Source: Dromaius novaehollandiae (Eukaryota > Chordata > Aves > Casuariiformes > Dromaiidae). From it: DNA of 64,000 nt. Below the pieces are notes generated by a model, which saw only the letters and a program-made list of their open reading frames with translations, did no database searches and was not told where the DNA came from. The stretch spans positions 20,207,501-20,271,500 of the forward strand of contig NC_088110.1 of NCBI RefSeq assembly GCF_036370855.1. The letters are read 5' to 3'. Shown one piece after another: positions 11,721 to 24,071 of this stretch (its first letter is position 1; each line of letters starts with the position of its first letter). The position numbers were made by a program, and so were the translations under genes.

Positions 11721-12608
11721 ATGAACCTTCAAGACTATTTCTCAAGAATTTGTTATCATTGGGTCCCATACAGATGCAGACTTGAAAACCTTAACAGTCA
11801 TCTTCCAGCATCATGTCCAGGCGACTCCTTTTGCAAACCTCAGCGTGCACTGTGAGGAGGGCATTGATCTGGATTTAGAGCCTATTTACAATAAGATTGT
11901 GAGAAAGAAATGTGGTAGATGGTGCCTGGAAAACAACCACCTTTTATTTTGGGCTTTGCAAGGAATAGGGTATGACATCTCTGTTCTTGGAGGCAATAGT
12001 TATGATCCAGCAGAGAGAACATATACCGTTGACATAACGTTGTCCTACTGAAGGGGGTGATTGACGGCAATTCCTACATCGTAGACAGTGGTTTTGATGG
12101 TACCTATAAAATGTGCCAGCCAATGATGCTGATTTCTGGGAAGGATCAGCCTCAGATTCCTGGCATCTTTCGCTTCATGGAGGACAATGGTATTTGGTAC
12201 TTCAAGAAAATAAAAAGGAGGCATTATATTCCAGAGAAAAGTGTCCCTTCAACTGATACTCCAGAAATGGGAGAGATCAGAAAAATATATTCATTCACTC
12301 TTGAGCCATGACATATGAATGACTTCCAGGAGCTAAATATATACCTACAGACATCTCCGGATACCTTATTTCAGAAAACATCAATCTGCACTCTCCAGAC
12401 CACTGAAGGGGTTTGTGCCTTAGTTGGATGGACCTTCACTGAGCTGAAGTACAACTACATGGAGGACATGGACCTGGTGAAAATCACAGCTCTTACATAT
12501 GAAGAGGTTGGGAAGACACTGAAAGATAAATTCAGTGTAACAGTAGAGAACAAACTCATACCAGTAAATGTTCATGGCTTGCCACCTAATTTAGTGGGTA
12601 TGATCTAA
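11721..12608 (+). pseudogene. NAT: Arylamine N-acetyltransferase, copy B (pseudogene)
   Basis: A full-length NAT coding exon that can no longer encode a NAT enzyme. It starts with MNLQDYFSRI like copy C, five bases after a retained acceptor (AG at 11714-11715). An extra base near 11760 shifts the frame, and a second shift near 12035 restores it. An in-frame TGA at 12309-12311 replaces the Arg codon expected after LEP (CGA to TGA, a typical CpG transition). Cys68 survives (GRWCLENN), but its neighbours changed from RGG to CGR. The site aligned with catalytic His107 reads as Val. VDGGFG became VDSGFD. The frame ends about five codons beyond the family length. The reading is otherwise still clearly NAT-like, so inactivation looks moderately recent. 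A sequencing error could explain one indel, but not all the changes. Confidence 0.93.
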
Positions 12609-15600
12609 TTCTAACACTCAGCAAGATGGGTCTTTAACTACTCAATATAAAAATTTCTAAAATTAACATTAATAACATATTAAGCTGATTCTAAAGTTGA
12701 GCTGTTCAGATGAACACAAGGCTTGGTAAATTTAAGTACATCATTAATTACTTGTCTATATCCATTTCAAATTTTTTCTTAAACTCCTCCTTCTGTACAC
12801 ACTTGAGACACCTTTAATTTTCTTGCATGGAAATTGCCTTTTGTCTCTGTTAAATTTTGTTCCATCTCTCTAGCTTTCATTTTATTTCTGACATATTTTT
12901 GTGGCAAAGGAGACCAATATGATATTGGTAAGGAGAAGCTGTACTAGCATTTTACACAAAAGACCTCTGATGTTTTTTGGTATGATTCCCCATCTCCTCC
13001 TCAACATAGTCTTACAAATTGTTCACTTTCTTGAGCAGTCTGAAATAGAGAATGGAAATGATTTTGGCCTTCAAGAATCCATAATAAATGAGAGGTTAAG
13101 CCTTTCTTAAAACAAGCCACTCTCTGCAGGTGCTGATTAGCTGATGTTGAAAACAAGTTGAAAGACTTGAGTTCTATTACCTTACCTCAGACTGACTTCC
13201 AGTGAGCTAGTTTTGCAAGGGCACTTGCAAAAAATGCTCTCCGAGTGTCCAATTTTTGTAACTTTCAGTATGTTTTTTTTCTGTTTCTTTGAAATCTAAA
13301 CAAAGCCAACAAGAGCTGAAGCTCTTCAACAGTTCTTAAAAATCACTCATTTAGAATAAAAAATGTAAACAAACAAAATTAGATCAACCTTTGAAAAATA
13401 CAGTCTAAACATTTTGAGGCCTAACTTTCCTCTGATGTTGAACAGGCATAGCAATATTGTAGGCAAAAAGCTTTATATTTTTTATGAATATTGTTCTACA
13501 CAAAGGCTACAACTAATGCTGCAAAAGAAAACACTGAGAAGCTAGGACATGCCACCAGTGTGATTTCACAGCGTGGTGTGCGTTGCACAACAGCCTTTTC
13601 ACTCTCCAGTACTGACTCTTCTCCAAGGGAGCCTGGTCTCCAGCCCTGTAGAGGATATATAACGCGAGAGGGTGAGGGAAGGAAAACTGCAGTTGCCAAG
13701 TAAGGGTCTTTCATTCATGAACAACAGAGCCTTTGAATTTGTGCCCCTTCTTGAGGCAGCCTGGCTTGGCGGTTGGAAGCGGCTCCTTCTGCGTTGGAAG
13801 TCCGGCCACGCCACGGGGACGAAGCTTGCTCAACGCGCGCGTGGACCAGTCACGCTCACTGCTGGGGCAGCTGATGTGCCTGAAACTCCGTTGCTTCCCA
13901 GATACAGCCCAACGTGCCCTTCACCTTCCCCAGTGGGACCTCACCCTTACCGTCACTCGCTTTCCACCTCCAACAAAGACCATGCAAGCTCGAAAGGGAG
14001 AGATCCAATATGTCAAAGGTGCGGAAGGCCACATTTTAGAGTGGAAACACATTATTTACTTAATTTCATATGTAACACTGTGCAAATAAATATTTGTAAT
14101 GGCATTACATGAGATCGCTAGCAAATGAGCAGCTGGTGCAGTGGAAGCTCTGAGCAGACCTGAAAAGTTGTGTGAGCAAAGAAGAGTCGCTCTGTGCGTC
14201 TGAGCAAACGTAGCCTGCAACGTCTAGGCAACACAGGGCACCCACAAGCAAAGGGAACACCAACCTCCACCGCAAAATGCATTAAATTAGTTAACATTAA
14301 ATTAACGATAAAAATTGCTGAGGCATTTTTGAAGATCTGCTGAAATTATTTTGCAGAGAAAACCAGCGCAATCTGGTCTTAACCAGCGGAAGACATAAAC
14401 ATTGCCTAATAGAGAAGAAACAAAGTTTAATTTGCTCATGGATCAGTGAAGTCCAGAAAACGTGCATGCATTTTGGGTGGACTCTGCCCCTTCTTGTAGC
14501 TGAAGTTTCAGGAGTGCAGGCCAGGAAGACTGAGTTAAAGAGGAAGACAGACCTTGCAGGTTGTATCTGCTCCTGGCTTTACCGACTGCGACCCCAGTAA
14601 TAAACAACCCAGCAGCTGAATACGTAAATAAGTAAGGCTATGTTAAGAGGTAAGTTTCTTTTAACACAAACTGGTTTCTTTATGATGGTAAAGGTCATGG
14701 GGAATAAATTTGAGCAAATTCCCTTTAGGAAAAATTATTATAAAAATATGTGGGGATAGAACTAAAACACTGCCTGCTAAATATGGGCTCTTAAAGAGGG
14801 CAAAGCAATAATAACACAATTTCAATTCTTCTGTCTTTCTGCTCTTCAGAAGGCAATTCACTTGGCTAGCAGAGAGATGCGTTTGTTGAGATAGACAGTG
14901 GGTGTAAATTCAGAACTACCGCCTGTTATCGGAAGGTTTTTTTTCCTTAATATCTTTAACTTTATTTAAAAGTATTGCAAATGCAAAGGAAGCAAAAAGG
15001 AAAAAAAAAACAATTAAATAATCAATACATTTTGCTTTCTTTACAGTGCTTTAAAAACAACTTAAAAATGAAACTAATAGACTGTTTTGCCTACCCCAGA
15101 AAGCCTGTGTACTAGCTGCATCAGGATAAAAATAGATACGTATTTTAATAGCAGAATTACTGATTGTGTGTACAGTCATGGTAAAGAGGTGCTGCTAGTA
15201 AATATTTTTGCATTAGCACCTTTACTTGTACGTTTAGAAACAGGCCTTGAAAGTTCTGCTGCTTTTCTCTGTATAGATCATAGTCACCTCTCTGGGATTA
15301 TCTTTTCGATATCTAGCTTTTCATCTGATTTGTTCACAATTCAAAAGAACTGTAGCTTTCATCTCCTAGCAGTTAAGATCTAACGCTGCTCAATCATGTT
15401 ATGGAGCTGCAGAGAGAAATCACAAATAATATAAAATCAAGAACCAATGCTGGTATGATCAGTCTCACTATTTAGCATTCAGAATATGACCAGGTAGGAC
15501 TGGATAGAATTTGACCCTGCAAATCAAAAGGAGAGGGGGAAATCAAGGCTATTTTGAATTTAAGTTCTGTCTTATCCAGCCCACCAAAGTTGGGTGGCAT

Positions 15601-17228
15601 CATGGACAAAAGGTTTTAATTTTGGCCAATCTTTTGTTTACACCAAAAACATCCATTCCATGGAATGCTGGAAGTTTACTTTCTACTTAACAAATATTAC
15701 CTTAAAATATCCTCCAACACACTTGAAAAGCACTGAAAACGATATTCCTTTCTGTAGAAGATAACATACTGTATTTGATGGGCTCTCCATTCACTTTGGA
15801 CAGCTGCTTCCATAACATGCATATGCACATCACAAATCTGTCACTGAAAATCATCTTGAGAAATCCTAGCTTGCAGTAAACATTCAGTGGTTCACTGCTG
15901 AATTTATTTGAACACAATAGACTTCCTGAGTTGCTAATACCAAGTGTCTAAAGCTCAGCTTACTGTATGCACAAAAGATTTCCAAGCAGCTGAGTTGTCA
16001 AGACGTTAAATATTTGCAGTAACGCTGAACCGCTGAAATGGTTAGTGCTTTCTTTGCAAAGGTTCAAGCATTCAAAACATGTCATGTCAAGCTCCATATC
16101 CTAGCAGGCAATCTACAGTAAACATTTACAAACAGGATCTATTTAGAGACCTACGGACCATCCAGCTTGCAATGATGGCCAGCAGACTGTGATGGGCCAC
16201 TGAGAAGGCCAGCAGACAGCTGTGCATGACCTCCCGTGGCATCAAAAGGCAGAAAAATAAGTTGAATAGTTCCTCAGGCAGCAGTCTGGCTCATGAGAGT
16301 CTTCCCGATCAAGACAGGCATTGCTAGAGGCAGAAAAGACCATGAAGGCACCGAACTAGGCTGCAGTAGTTCTCAGAGCCACCTCTGGAAGGAATAAATA
16401 AAAGTTTTATGAAAGGCCAGGATTAGAGAGCTGTAAACCATCCACTGTCCACTTTCAGTACACCCTAGGAGATCCTGGGCCCTGCTGGGGATAGAGACAT
16501 GCTTTTCGTCTTTGAGATCACTCACCTCTATGCAGAATCGTTATTCAACACCAAAATGAGTTTGTGCAACACTCAGAGCAGAGAAGGCACTCACTGGTCT
16601 GTGACCCTTGAAAAGGTCGGAGGTTTTCCTCAGTTATAATTATCTGAATAAAACTTGACACTTCACAAAATGTGCAGGGAGCATCATTTTCTACTTTTTG
16701 TAAGTGAAGAAACAGAGACAAGTGGAGAATGAACCATTCGTTTATGATCACGTAGATCAGTGGCAGACTCATGAAAGCAACACGTGAATTTATTTCAAAT
16801 TATTCTCCCTCCAACTGCTAGACAACACTGCTCCCTGCACTGCTACTCCTTTCATTGAAAAGTGGATTTAGACTTTTTCATGAAAGCTTCTGAGCATTCC
16901 CTAGTGAGATCTTATATTTCTTCTTAAGCCTGCTGTTACAATGCAAATACAGCAAATCCCTGTTACACAGACCTTGCATATCAAGTGGCAGTTGCATCAA
17001 CTGTTTGCCATAGGGATGACTCTAAGGCAAAAAGCAAACCCTCACATGCACTACTCTTCTTTGCCCTTGGAACTGTTTGATAGCAATATTTGTTGCTTTT
17101 AAAATCTGCTCTGATGAGGTTCAGTAAGTTAAAGCATCTCTGCTGGCAACAGCCTGGGCAGTTCTTCCCAGCATCATAAATCATTGATGTAAAGAAACAA
17201 AATCAAAAAACATTTCTTTCCTTTACAG
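12609..17228. other. Spacer between NAT copies B and C
   Basis: Mostly AT-rich sequence with no recognisable gene. A short GC-richer block at about 13600-13930 includes a TATATAA at 13656-13662 and may be promoter DNA for copy C, but no first exon could be defined. The 3' end has a polypyrimidine tract and the AG at 17227-17228, which is the acceptor of the copy C coding exon. Short ORFs on both strands show no family resemblance. Confidence 0.45.
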
Positions 17229-17233
17229 GAAAC

Positions 17234-18106
17234 ATGAACCTTGAAGAGTATTTTGCGAGAACGGGTTATAACGGTTCCCTTGAAAAACAAGATTTGGAAA
17301 CCTTAACTGATATATTCCAGCACCACATCCGTGCTGTTCCATTCGAAAATCTCAGCATCCACTGCGGGGAGAAAATTACTTTGGAGCTGGAGCACGTTTA
17401 TAACAAAATCGTGAGGAAGAAGCGTGGCGGCTGGTGCATGGAGAACAATCAGCTCTTAGCCTGGGTCCTGAAGTGCCTGGGGTACGATGCCAGTTTTCTG
17501 GGAGCATACGTATTCAATCCACATCAAAACATGTATGCCACTCTCATGACCCACCTGCTCGTAAAGGTAGTTATTGATGGCAAGGCCTATATTGTTGACG
17601 GGGGCTTTGGTGTGTCCTATCAGATGTGGCAACCAATGGAGCTCGTGTCTGGGAAAGACCAGCCCCAGGCTCCTGGCGTCTTTCGCTTCACAGAAAAAAA
17701 CGCCATCTGGTACCTGGAGAAAATGAGACGGAAACAATACATCCCTAATCAAAATTTCTCTAGTTCTGACCTTCTGGAAAAAAAAGAGTGTCGGAAAGTT
17801 TACATGTTCAGCCTAGAGCCACGGACGGTGGAAGATTTCCGTTTCCAGTGCACGTACCTTCAGACGTCTCCCGACTCCCTGTTCACGCAGAAGTCCATCT
17901 GCACCCTCCAGACCACCGACGGCTTTCGAGCCCTAATTGGGTGGACACTCACCGAGACCACATACAATTACAAAGAAAATATGGATCTGGTGGAATTTGT
18001 AACTCTTGAGGATGAAGAGGTGGAAAAGACACTGAAAGAGAAATTCAATATAACCCTAGAGAGAAAGCTTGTCCCAGTTAATGTCAAAGGACTTTACACA
18101 ATTTAG
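17234..18106 (+). CDS. NAT: Arylamine N-acetyltransferase, copy C (intact, 290 aa)
   Basis: A second intact cytosolic NAT, predicted to acetylate arylamines and hydrazines with acetyl-CoA. It has 290 residues, a complete triad (Cys68 in RGGWCMEN, His107 in MTHLLVKV, Asp122 in VDGGFG) and the FQHHIRAVPFENLS block at 28-41. It aligns with copy A without gaps but differs most at 86-106, at 170-186 and at the C-terminus (KGLYTI here, SRLSLF in copy A). In NATs the C-terminal tail lies near the active site, so substrate or acetyl-CoA handling may differ; that is inference. The ATG follows the acceptor (AG at 17227-17228) by five bases. It is the last NAT of the cluster and converges with MPHOSPH6, whose stop codon is about 6.4 kb downstream on the other strand. 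Confidence 0.97.
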   Translation: MNLEEYFARTGYNGSLEKQDLETLTDIFQHHIRAVPFENLSIHCGEKITLELEHVYNKIVRKKRGGWCMENNQLLAWVLKCLGYDASFLGAYVFNPHQNMYATLMTHLLVKVVIDGKAYIVDGGFGVSYQMWQPMELVSGKDQPQAPGVFRFTEKNAIWYLEKMRRKQYIPNQNFSSSDLLEKKECRKVYMFSLEPRTVEDFRFQCTYLQTSPDSLFTQKSICTLQTTDGFRALIGWTLTETTYNYKENMDLVEFVTLEDEEVEKTLKEKFNITLERKLVPVNVKGLYTI

Positions 18107-19689
18107 ACTACTGGAAAAACCTGTGCTAACGCTGCACATTTACAGTATCTTCCACGGTCTGCCCAATCACTACTGCAAGATTACAGGATTCCCTTGCAGG
18201 CAATTGAAGGAAAAATACATTAATACCAGACTAAAGTGAATTTCATGTTGGGGAAAGGGAAAAAATCAGGGATATCACACTCTTCTGCTGGGTAGACAGA
18301 ATTATTTGCTGTGAAATGACTAAAGTTCAATTTTTGGCAGAAATGTAGAGACTGATTCGAATCTGGTCATAAACTTGGGCAAGAAATACGTCTGGGGAAT
18401 TCTGGAGTGCCTACAGCACATAAATAGAAGTAAGGATTATTAATTTTGATATGCTGCCAACACATTTTTATGATTATTACGAGAAAAAAAATCTGTGAGC
18501 ATTTAGACAACTATGTACACATTTAAAACTTCACTTTTCACAATATCTAACCTCCCACAGCTCATGTCATTTCCCTGTCTTTAAAATGGGTGTAACAATA
18601 CTGTCACCTTTGAAAGGCACAGTTCAGGAGGCACAATTCTTTCACCAGCATCCTCAAACAAAACACAGTGGTAAAGGATTATTATCATGTCCATCCCTTT
18701 GTTATTACTGTAGTAAACTGCCCAAAGTAATTTTTGGTATGTATATATTTTTCCTAAGATGCAAATGGCACCTATTGCAGTGTTGATTGCGACTAAGGAC
18801 GTACCTGCAAGTTGTGCTTCTCTTACAAAAAATCATCCTATTCCAGGGTGAATCAGAATACAATGCGTGAGTCTCAACTTGCTTAGATTTACTTCTATCC
18901 CAAATGGGGTGGGAAATCTCATATTTTTACTGTTGCGAGTTATTGCATGTACGCCGCAAATTATTGTATGTATAACGAAGGTAGAATAATCACACTAACC
19001 CCACTATACTCTTAATTGCTATGCTGCAATCTCTTTGTGTATAGCAAATTCGGAATTCCATATGGCTACCCCAAACGAATACTGTGTAGCAAAGGAGCTT
19101 TAGGGTCACAAATAAGTTTCTTCATCTTTATCAAAGTGGAAAAAAAAAAAGCAAGGAGCCAACAAAATGTAAAGGAACCTTTTTCTTTCCAATTATTTCA
19201 CAATCACAGTTCCCCATCTTAAAGAAATTGTCGTCATCCCATGCCATGCTTCTCTGCAAAAAGCGAAGCAAGGAAACTGCTGAGAAAGGGGAAGCGTTCT
19301 CAATGCATGAAAAAAATAGCAGAAACACTGAAAAACACACTTCCTTTCCTTCTTTTCCATCTATGATAATCCTGAGTGTGGTTAAAATGCTGATTTCTCC
19401 CACTGATAGTATATCTTTTTGTTCAAAGACATGATCTGATCATAAATCTCAAAAATTCTGTTAGTGTGTACTTGAAAATAAATAAAGTAAAACCGTAAGA
19501 ATTGCTGTAAATATAGACTTCCCCCCCAGTAACTGCATGGTCCCGGTACACTTGGTTTGCTAAGTAAAAAAGGGCTGTGCAGTCGCGTGGTCTGATCTGC
19601 TGGCCAGCCTTCCTCGCCATGCAATTCTTGGACTGAACAGGCTGATACCATGCAAGTTTGATGGAAGCGCTGGAGACGGTAAGTTCCTA

Positions 19690-19963
19690 CAGGTTACCGG
19701 ACAGACAGCTCATCGGCTGAGGAAGGGGACGGCCAGCGAAGAGGAGCCCTCGTAGTTCTCGTCTCCGCCAGGCTCAGCGGTCAGCACGCTGACGGCCCCG
19801 AGCCGGCTGCGCTGCCAGCACCCCGCGGAGAGCGTGGGGAGGAACCGAGGCCGCGGCGGTGGTGGCTGGTTACCCCGGGCGTGCGCACGCGTGTCCTGGG
19901 ACGCGGGGACCGAGTGCAAAGTGGGAGGCAACACAGGGCACGAGGAAGAAGGAGCTTCCCAAG
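19690..19963 (+). promoter_or_regulatory. CpG-rich patch ending in a strong splice donor; possible first exon of a non-coding RNA
   Basis: The stretch is dense in CpG (around 19790-19910) inside AT-rich surroundings. It ends in AAG|GTAAGA, with GT at 19964-19965, a near-perfect plus-strand 5' splice site. This pattern resembles a promoter plus untranslated first exon. No reading frame in it looks like a protein. It could start a long non-coding RNA running antisense toward MPHOSPH6, or be chance. No partner exon was identified. Confidence 0.25.
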
Positions 19964-21359
19964 GTAAGAACTGAGTTTCTCTGTCAGTGGAACTAAGGAG
20001 CCTGTTTTGCAATTTGAGTTCTTATTACTATCTCGTATTAAGGCCCCATTAAAGGTTTTTATTCCTTTCTAAATGACTGATCAAAATGAAGTGTTCCCCA
20101 AGACCCTGAAGAACGTTAAGAGTTCAGAAACACTCACCATGTCCGCTTTAGCTGGCAGAAATGCCCATCTGCATTCCCTCAGGTCACCAAACCACTCTCT
20201 TCTGTGCGTTGTTTTGTGGTGTCACCACCTCTTGCCTTGCGGCCAGCCATTAACAGACCAGTTATTCCGCCTCCATACTTCCCTGGAGATGTTTCTGCTG
20301 CTCCCAGCTAATCCCTCTTCCCTACCTGCTGGGGCTATGGTGTTGAGGACTTCTTGGGCAGAGGTCTACAGACTCATATTGGCATTTTTATCCGTGACTG
20401 CAAAGATAGCAGATACCACCTTGTAGGATGCAGCTCTTACTAAAGATCTATAGGGCTGAAGATGATTCAAGCTTCAAACCTCCCTCTGATTCGATCTTTC
20501 ATAAGCACTCTCTGAAAGCGATTTTTCCTCTAGATGTGACAAATATAACCAGGTCCTTCACTGTGCAGCATCAGATCACGCAAAGGAACATCAATACATA
20601 CAGCTGAGGAACAGTTTCACAGTTTAGCTAAAGCCCCCCCCAAGCTGATGAAAGCAAAAGTTGCTAAGGCGTGAATGCCAGGCCCAAAAGGTCTCAAAGG
20701 TTTGAGATGAGAATGGCGTAAAAACAAACAAATAAAAAAACAGAGGCATCACGCTGTGTCTGCATTAGCAAGGCGTTACTGTGGAAGACAGATGCTCTCC
20801 TAGACAAAGAGAACAAGCACTTCGTTGAAGCATCAGCTCTCAGAGAAGCTTGCATTCCCATTCAGAAGTTAAGCATGGGATCTCACAACTGCAAAGGCAG
20901 TTTGACATCTTTCACCAGTTATATACTTTAAAGCTTTATTAACAATCTCTCTCCAAGAAAAGTTTAATGAGATCCTAAACTATTGTGCAGCTTTTGTTGC
21001 AGACTGTTATTCAAATAGAGAAGAACAAACACTTTGAACCCCTGACCCAGGACTTTTATAATTCCAAATGCAATTTAAAAGCATGGTATTCTAATTAACA
21101 GAGAGAAAAGACAATTTCCTTCTAAATCTGAATTCTGGATTAAATCACATTAGTTTTAATAGGAAGTGGATGCTCAGATCCCACTGATGGCTTTGCATAA
21201 TCCCAGCCTAACTGCCCATTACGCGCACACACAGAGGCAATGCCCAATGGAAAATGAGAGCCATCAGCGACTGTTAAGTTGTATAATGAGTATCTTACTA
21301 GGAAACAGCCATAGATAACAGAAGAAACATGGTTCAAACTCCATGGCACCACTAAACAT

Positions 21360-21387
21360 CCCCCCCCCCCCCCCCAAAAAAAAAAAA
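21360..21387. repeat. Poly(C)16-poly(A)12 tract
   Basis: Sixteen C followed directly by twelve A on the plus strand. The G-run on the minus strand is the kind of sequence that can fold into a G-quadruplex and often causes assembly or sequencing errors, so the exact length is uncertain. Confidence 0.9.
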
Positions 21388-22082
21388 CCAGAATCAAAGT
21401 TTAATCAACTCATGCATTACTAAAGAGAGGATACAGGATGGCTCACTTCAGTTGGACTCAGCCTCTGTAGTTTTTAAGATCCAAAACAAAGAAGAATAGA
21501 AGTAACAAGAAAAACCAACAAGAAAGACAAAGTTGTTCAATACTCACACATTCCCAACATCAGCAGTTACAAAAGCAGTAAACATTTTGAGCTTGTCAAA
21601 GGGAGAAACAAAATTTCTCATGACAACAGACATGCTTAACTGTAACACTGTGAACTGTCAGTGAGCACAGACTACAACATGCACCTTTGTTCAGTCTAAC
21701 AGGTACGGTAGTACAACAGACACAAACACATCAGGTGTCTGATATCTCTTTAACCAATAAATTTTGGAGGTAGCTGTTATCTTTAGCAAAAATACTTACT
21801 GCTGAGTCCAACTCACTTCCATTCTCAAGGAAGAAATACTTTTGATTTAGAAACACGGCAATGCAGGGTTTAAAATTCTACAGCTTAGGAAGTTGTCCAT
21901 GAAAATGGCATTTGAGACTACATCAGAGCCAAGAAAGCTTGAATTAAGGCTTGCATTATAAATATTTCACTGCTACACTTGCATCTCTCCTGTAGCCTAG
22001 TTAGAGCACAGATTTTATATGGCAGAATGTTTCTGCCTTGCTACCTTGCATGTTTCTTCCAGGAAACCAGAACCAGACTTAA

Positions 22083-22125
22083 AATATATACACACATATA
22101 TATATATGTGTATGTATTTATATGG
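22083..22125. repeat. CA/TA dinucleotide tract with dyad symmetry
   Basis: An imperfect microsatellite of ACAC, TATA and TGTG steps that reads similarly on both strands, so it can form a hairpin or cruciform. It lies in the convergent intergenic region and has no visible association with a gene. Confidence 0.7.
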
Positions 22126-24065
22126 TTGGAGATAGAGATGGGTATTTCAGAAGATCCTATCATCTACTTAAGTGCCTGCTTGTAACTTTGGGCACTTAGA
22201 TACCTTTAGAAAAGTCACGTAGAACAGATTTTTAGTTTTGCCTTGCTCACAATCACACACTTTGAATGATGCTTTCAGAACTGCACTTTACAAACTCCAT
22301 GAGCAAAAAGAGATTGTGTTAAAAATCAGTAGTTGGTCTTACAGTAGCATTTCAATAGCTCACCTATCAGCTAATCAAAACTCGAACAGTAGAGCATGCA
22401 GATTTGTAGACAAACCAACATCTGTCATGTCTTTATAGTTGGTGTTGGGCATGTTTAGGAAATAGAATAACCACCCCAAGTTCCTAGAAGGACAAGATCA
22501 GGGATTTTCTAGGAAGATACCGAGTTTGCTCAGCACATGCTCCAACCCACATGCCATGCCACACACATTCTAGGACAGCCATTCCCCAGGAAATTAAATT
22601 AGGGACCAATGTATGGCAGAATGTAATTAAACCACATGAAGTTACCCCACGTTAGACTGAACAGAACTTTGCAACGCAAAAGGAGTTCTCTGTGTAGAGC
22701 CTCTACAAAGGAGGACTTCACACAGTTTGTTTTAGCTACAAGCAATTACCAAAATTACCCCCCAAACACCTTTGCATGATGTCAGTGGAACAGTGCCAAA
22801 TCCACTGTCTTTCAGGGAAGTGCAATTACAGTGACATCTCGTGGTTGCTCGTGGTTCACTAGAACACACTCCCCCCCCAACTATCTAGCACAACTATCCA
22901 GAAATTCTCTCTAATGAAGAAATGTATTCACATACATCATTTTCCTAGTAATAAGCATGAAAGAATAATGGGATATATTCTGAATTTTTCTTGTGATGAC
23001 CAACAATAAATCATTTCTTAGCTCTGGTCACATCATCCATAGGAAGAAAAATGCCTTGTGATCATTAACTTCTTTTCAGCTGGTGATAATATATGGTCAG
23101 GTTTTAAGTAATTGAACCAGTAGCATTTAATTAGCTCTGAAAAACTATTTCAGATCATGAATCACAGATTTTTCACCTGTACGAGGCTCCCTTACTAGGT
23201 TAGAAGTATATTTCCCTTTCCACACATGATCCATCTTGAATATCTAATTAGGTGCTTTTGATATATGGATTATAGCTCATATATCATACATGCAAACTAC
23301 AGACACACAACCTTTCTTTATATAATTAATTGAGTTTCATATCTTGCTTCACTGAGTCACCTCTTATGTCCATGATGGAATGGCCACTACCTGCTTCAAT
23401 TTAGACAATTCTTCTTTCTCCAGAAAGTCAGCATTAAGGATGAGTAATTCAGACATCTAGTTGGGGAAATGAAATAATAGAAAGAAATATTTCTTGCTGA
23501 AGGCTTGGATACAGAGAACTGCTACAATGTGAGACGAGACCCATAGTGACATTTTTCAATCTGCCTAGTGCTGACTGACCAAAGGCCACGTTTCTATCTT
23601 AACATTGCTTGAGATGGCTTCACTGCATGCTGAACAAAGAGCCAGTGCAGTCAACTAATATTTGGGGACATCTGTGGCAAGCACAAAACAGGATCATTTC
23701 TTATATGGGATTGTATTAAGCACCATTTTTTACATTAAATTAGCTAAACCACGATAATTAACCACAAAGAATCAGTTTTTATTCAGCTTTCAAACATGTT
23801 TCTGAAGCAGTTGTTATGCTTCTATGACAAGACCTAGATAATTATAAGATTGGAATTTTTTGGCTGGAAAAGAGACAAGATTAGCAAACTTCTTTTGAAA
23901 GACAGAAATTAAGACTCACAATCTGCTCAAGTGTCAAACTGTAAACGTCGCCCAATACTTGGCTTGCTCTAGGAAAGAAAGTTTTGCTACAATACCCCCT
24001 ATTTTTAAATAAGCTTTATAAAAAATAAAATTCAACAAAAAGGATTTTATCTCTTCTTTTCCCAG

Positions 24066-24071
24066 TTTATT
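24066..24071 (-). terminator. Candidate poly(A) signal for MPHOSPH6
   Basis: AATAAA on the minus strand, about 490 bases after the MPHOSPH6 stop codon. A further copy at 23778-23783 could end a longer 3' UTR. These are the nearest canonical hexamers I found; use is inferred. Confidence 0.35.

Noticed and set aside
13656-13701. TATATAA followed by a GTAAGG donor, read as promoter and first exon of NAT copy C
   Set aside because: The exon implied by normal TATA-to-start spacing would be only about a dozen bases, so the pairing is not credible without transcript data.
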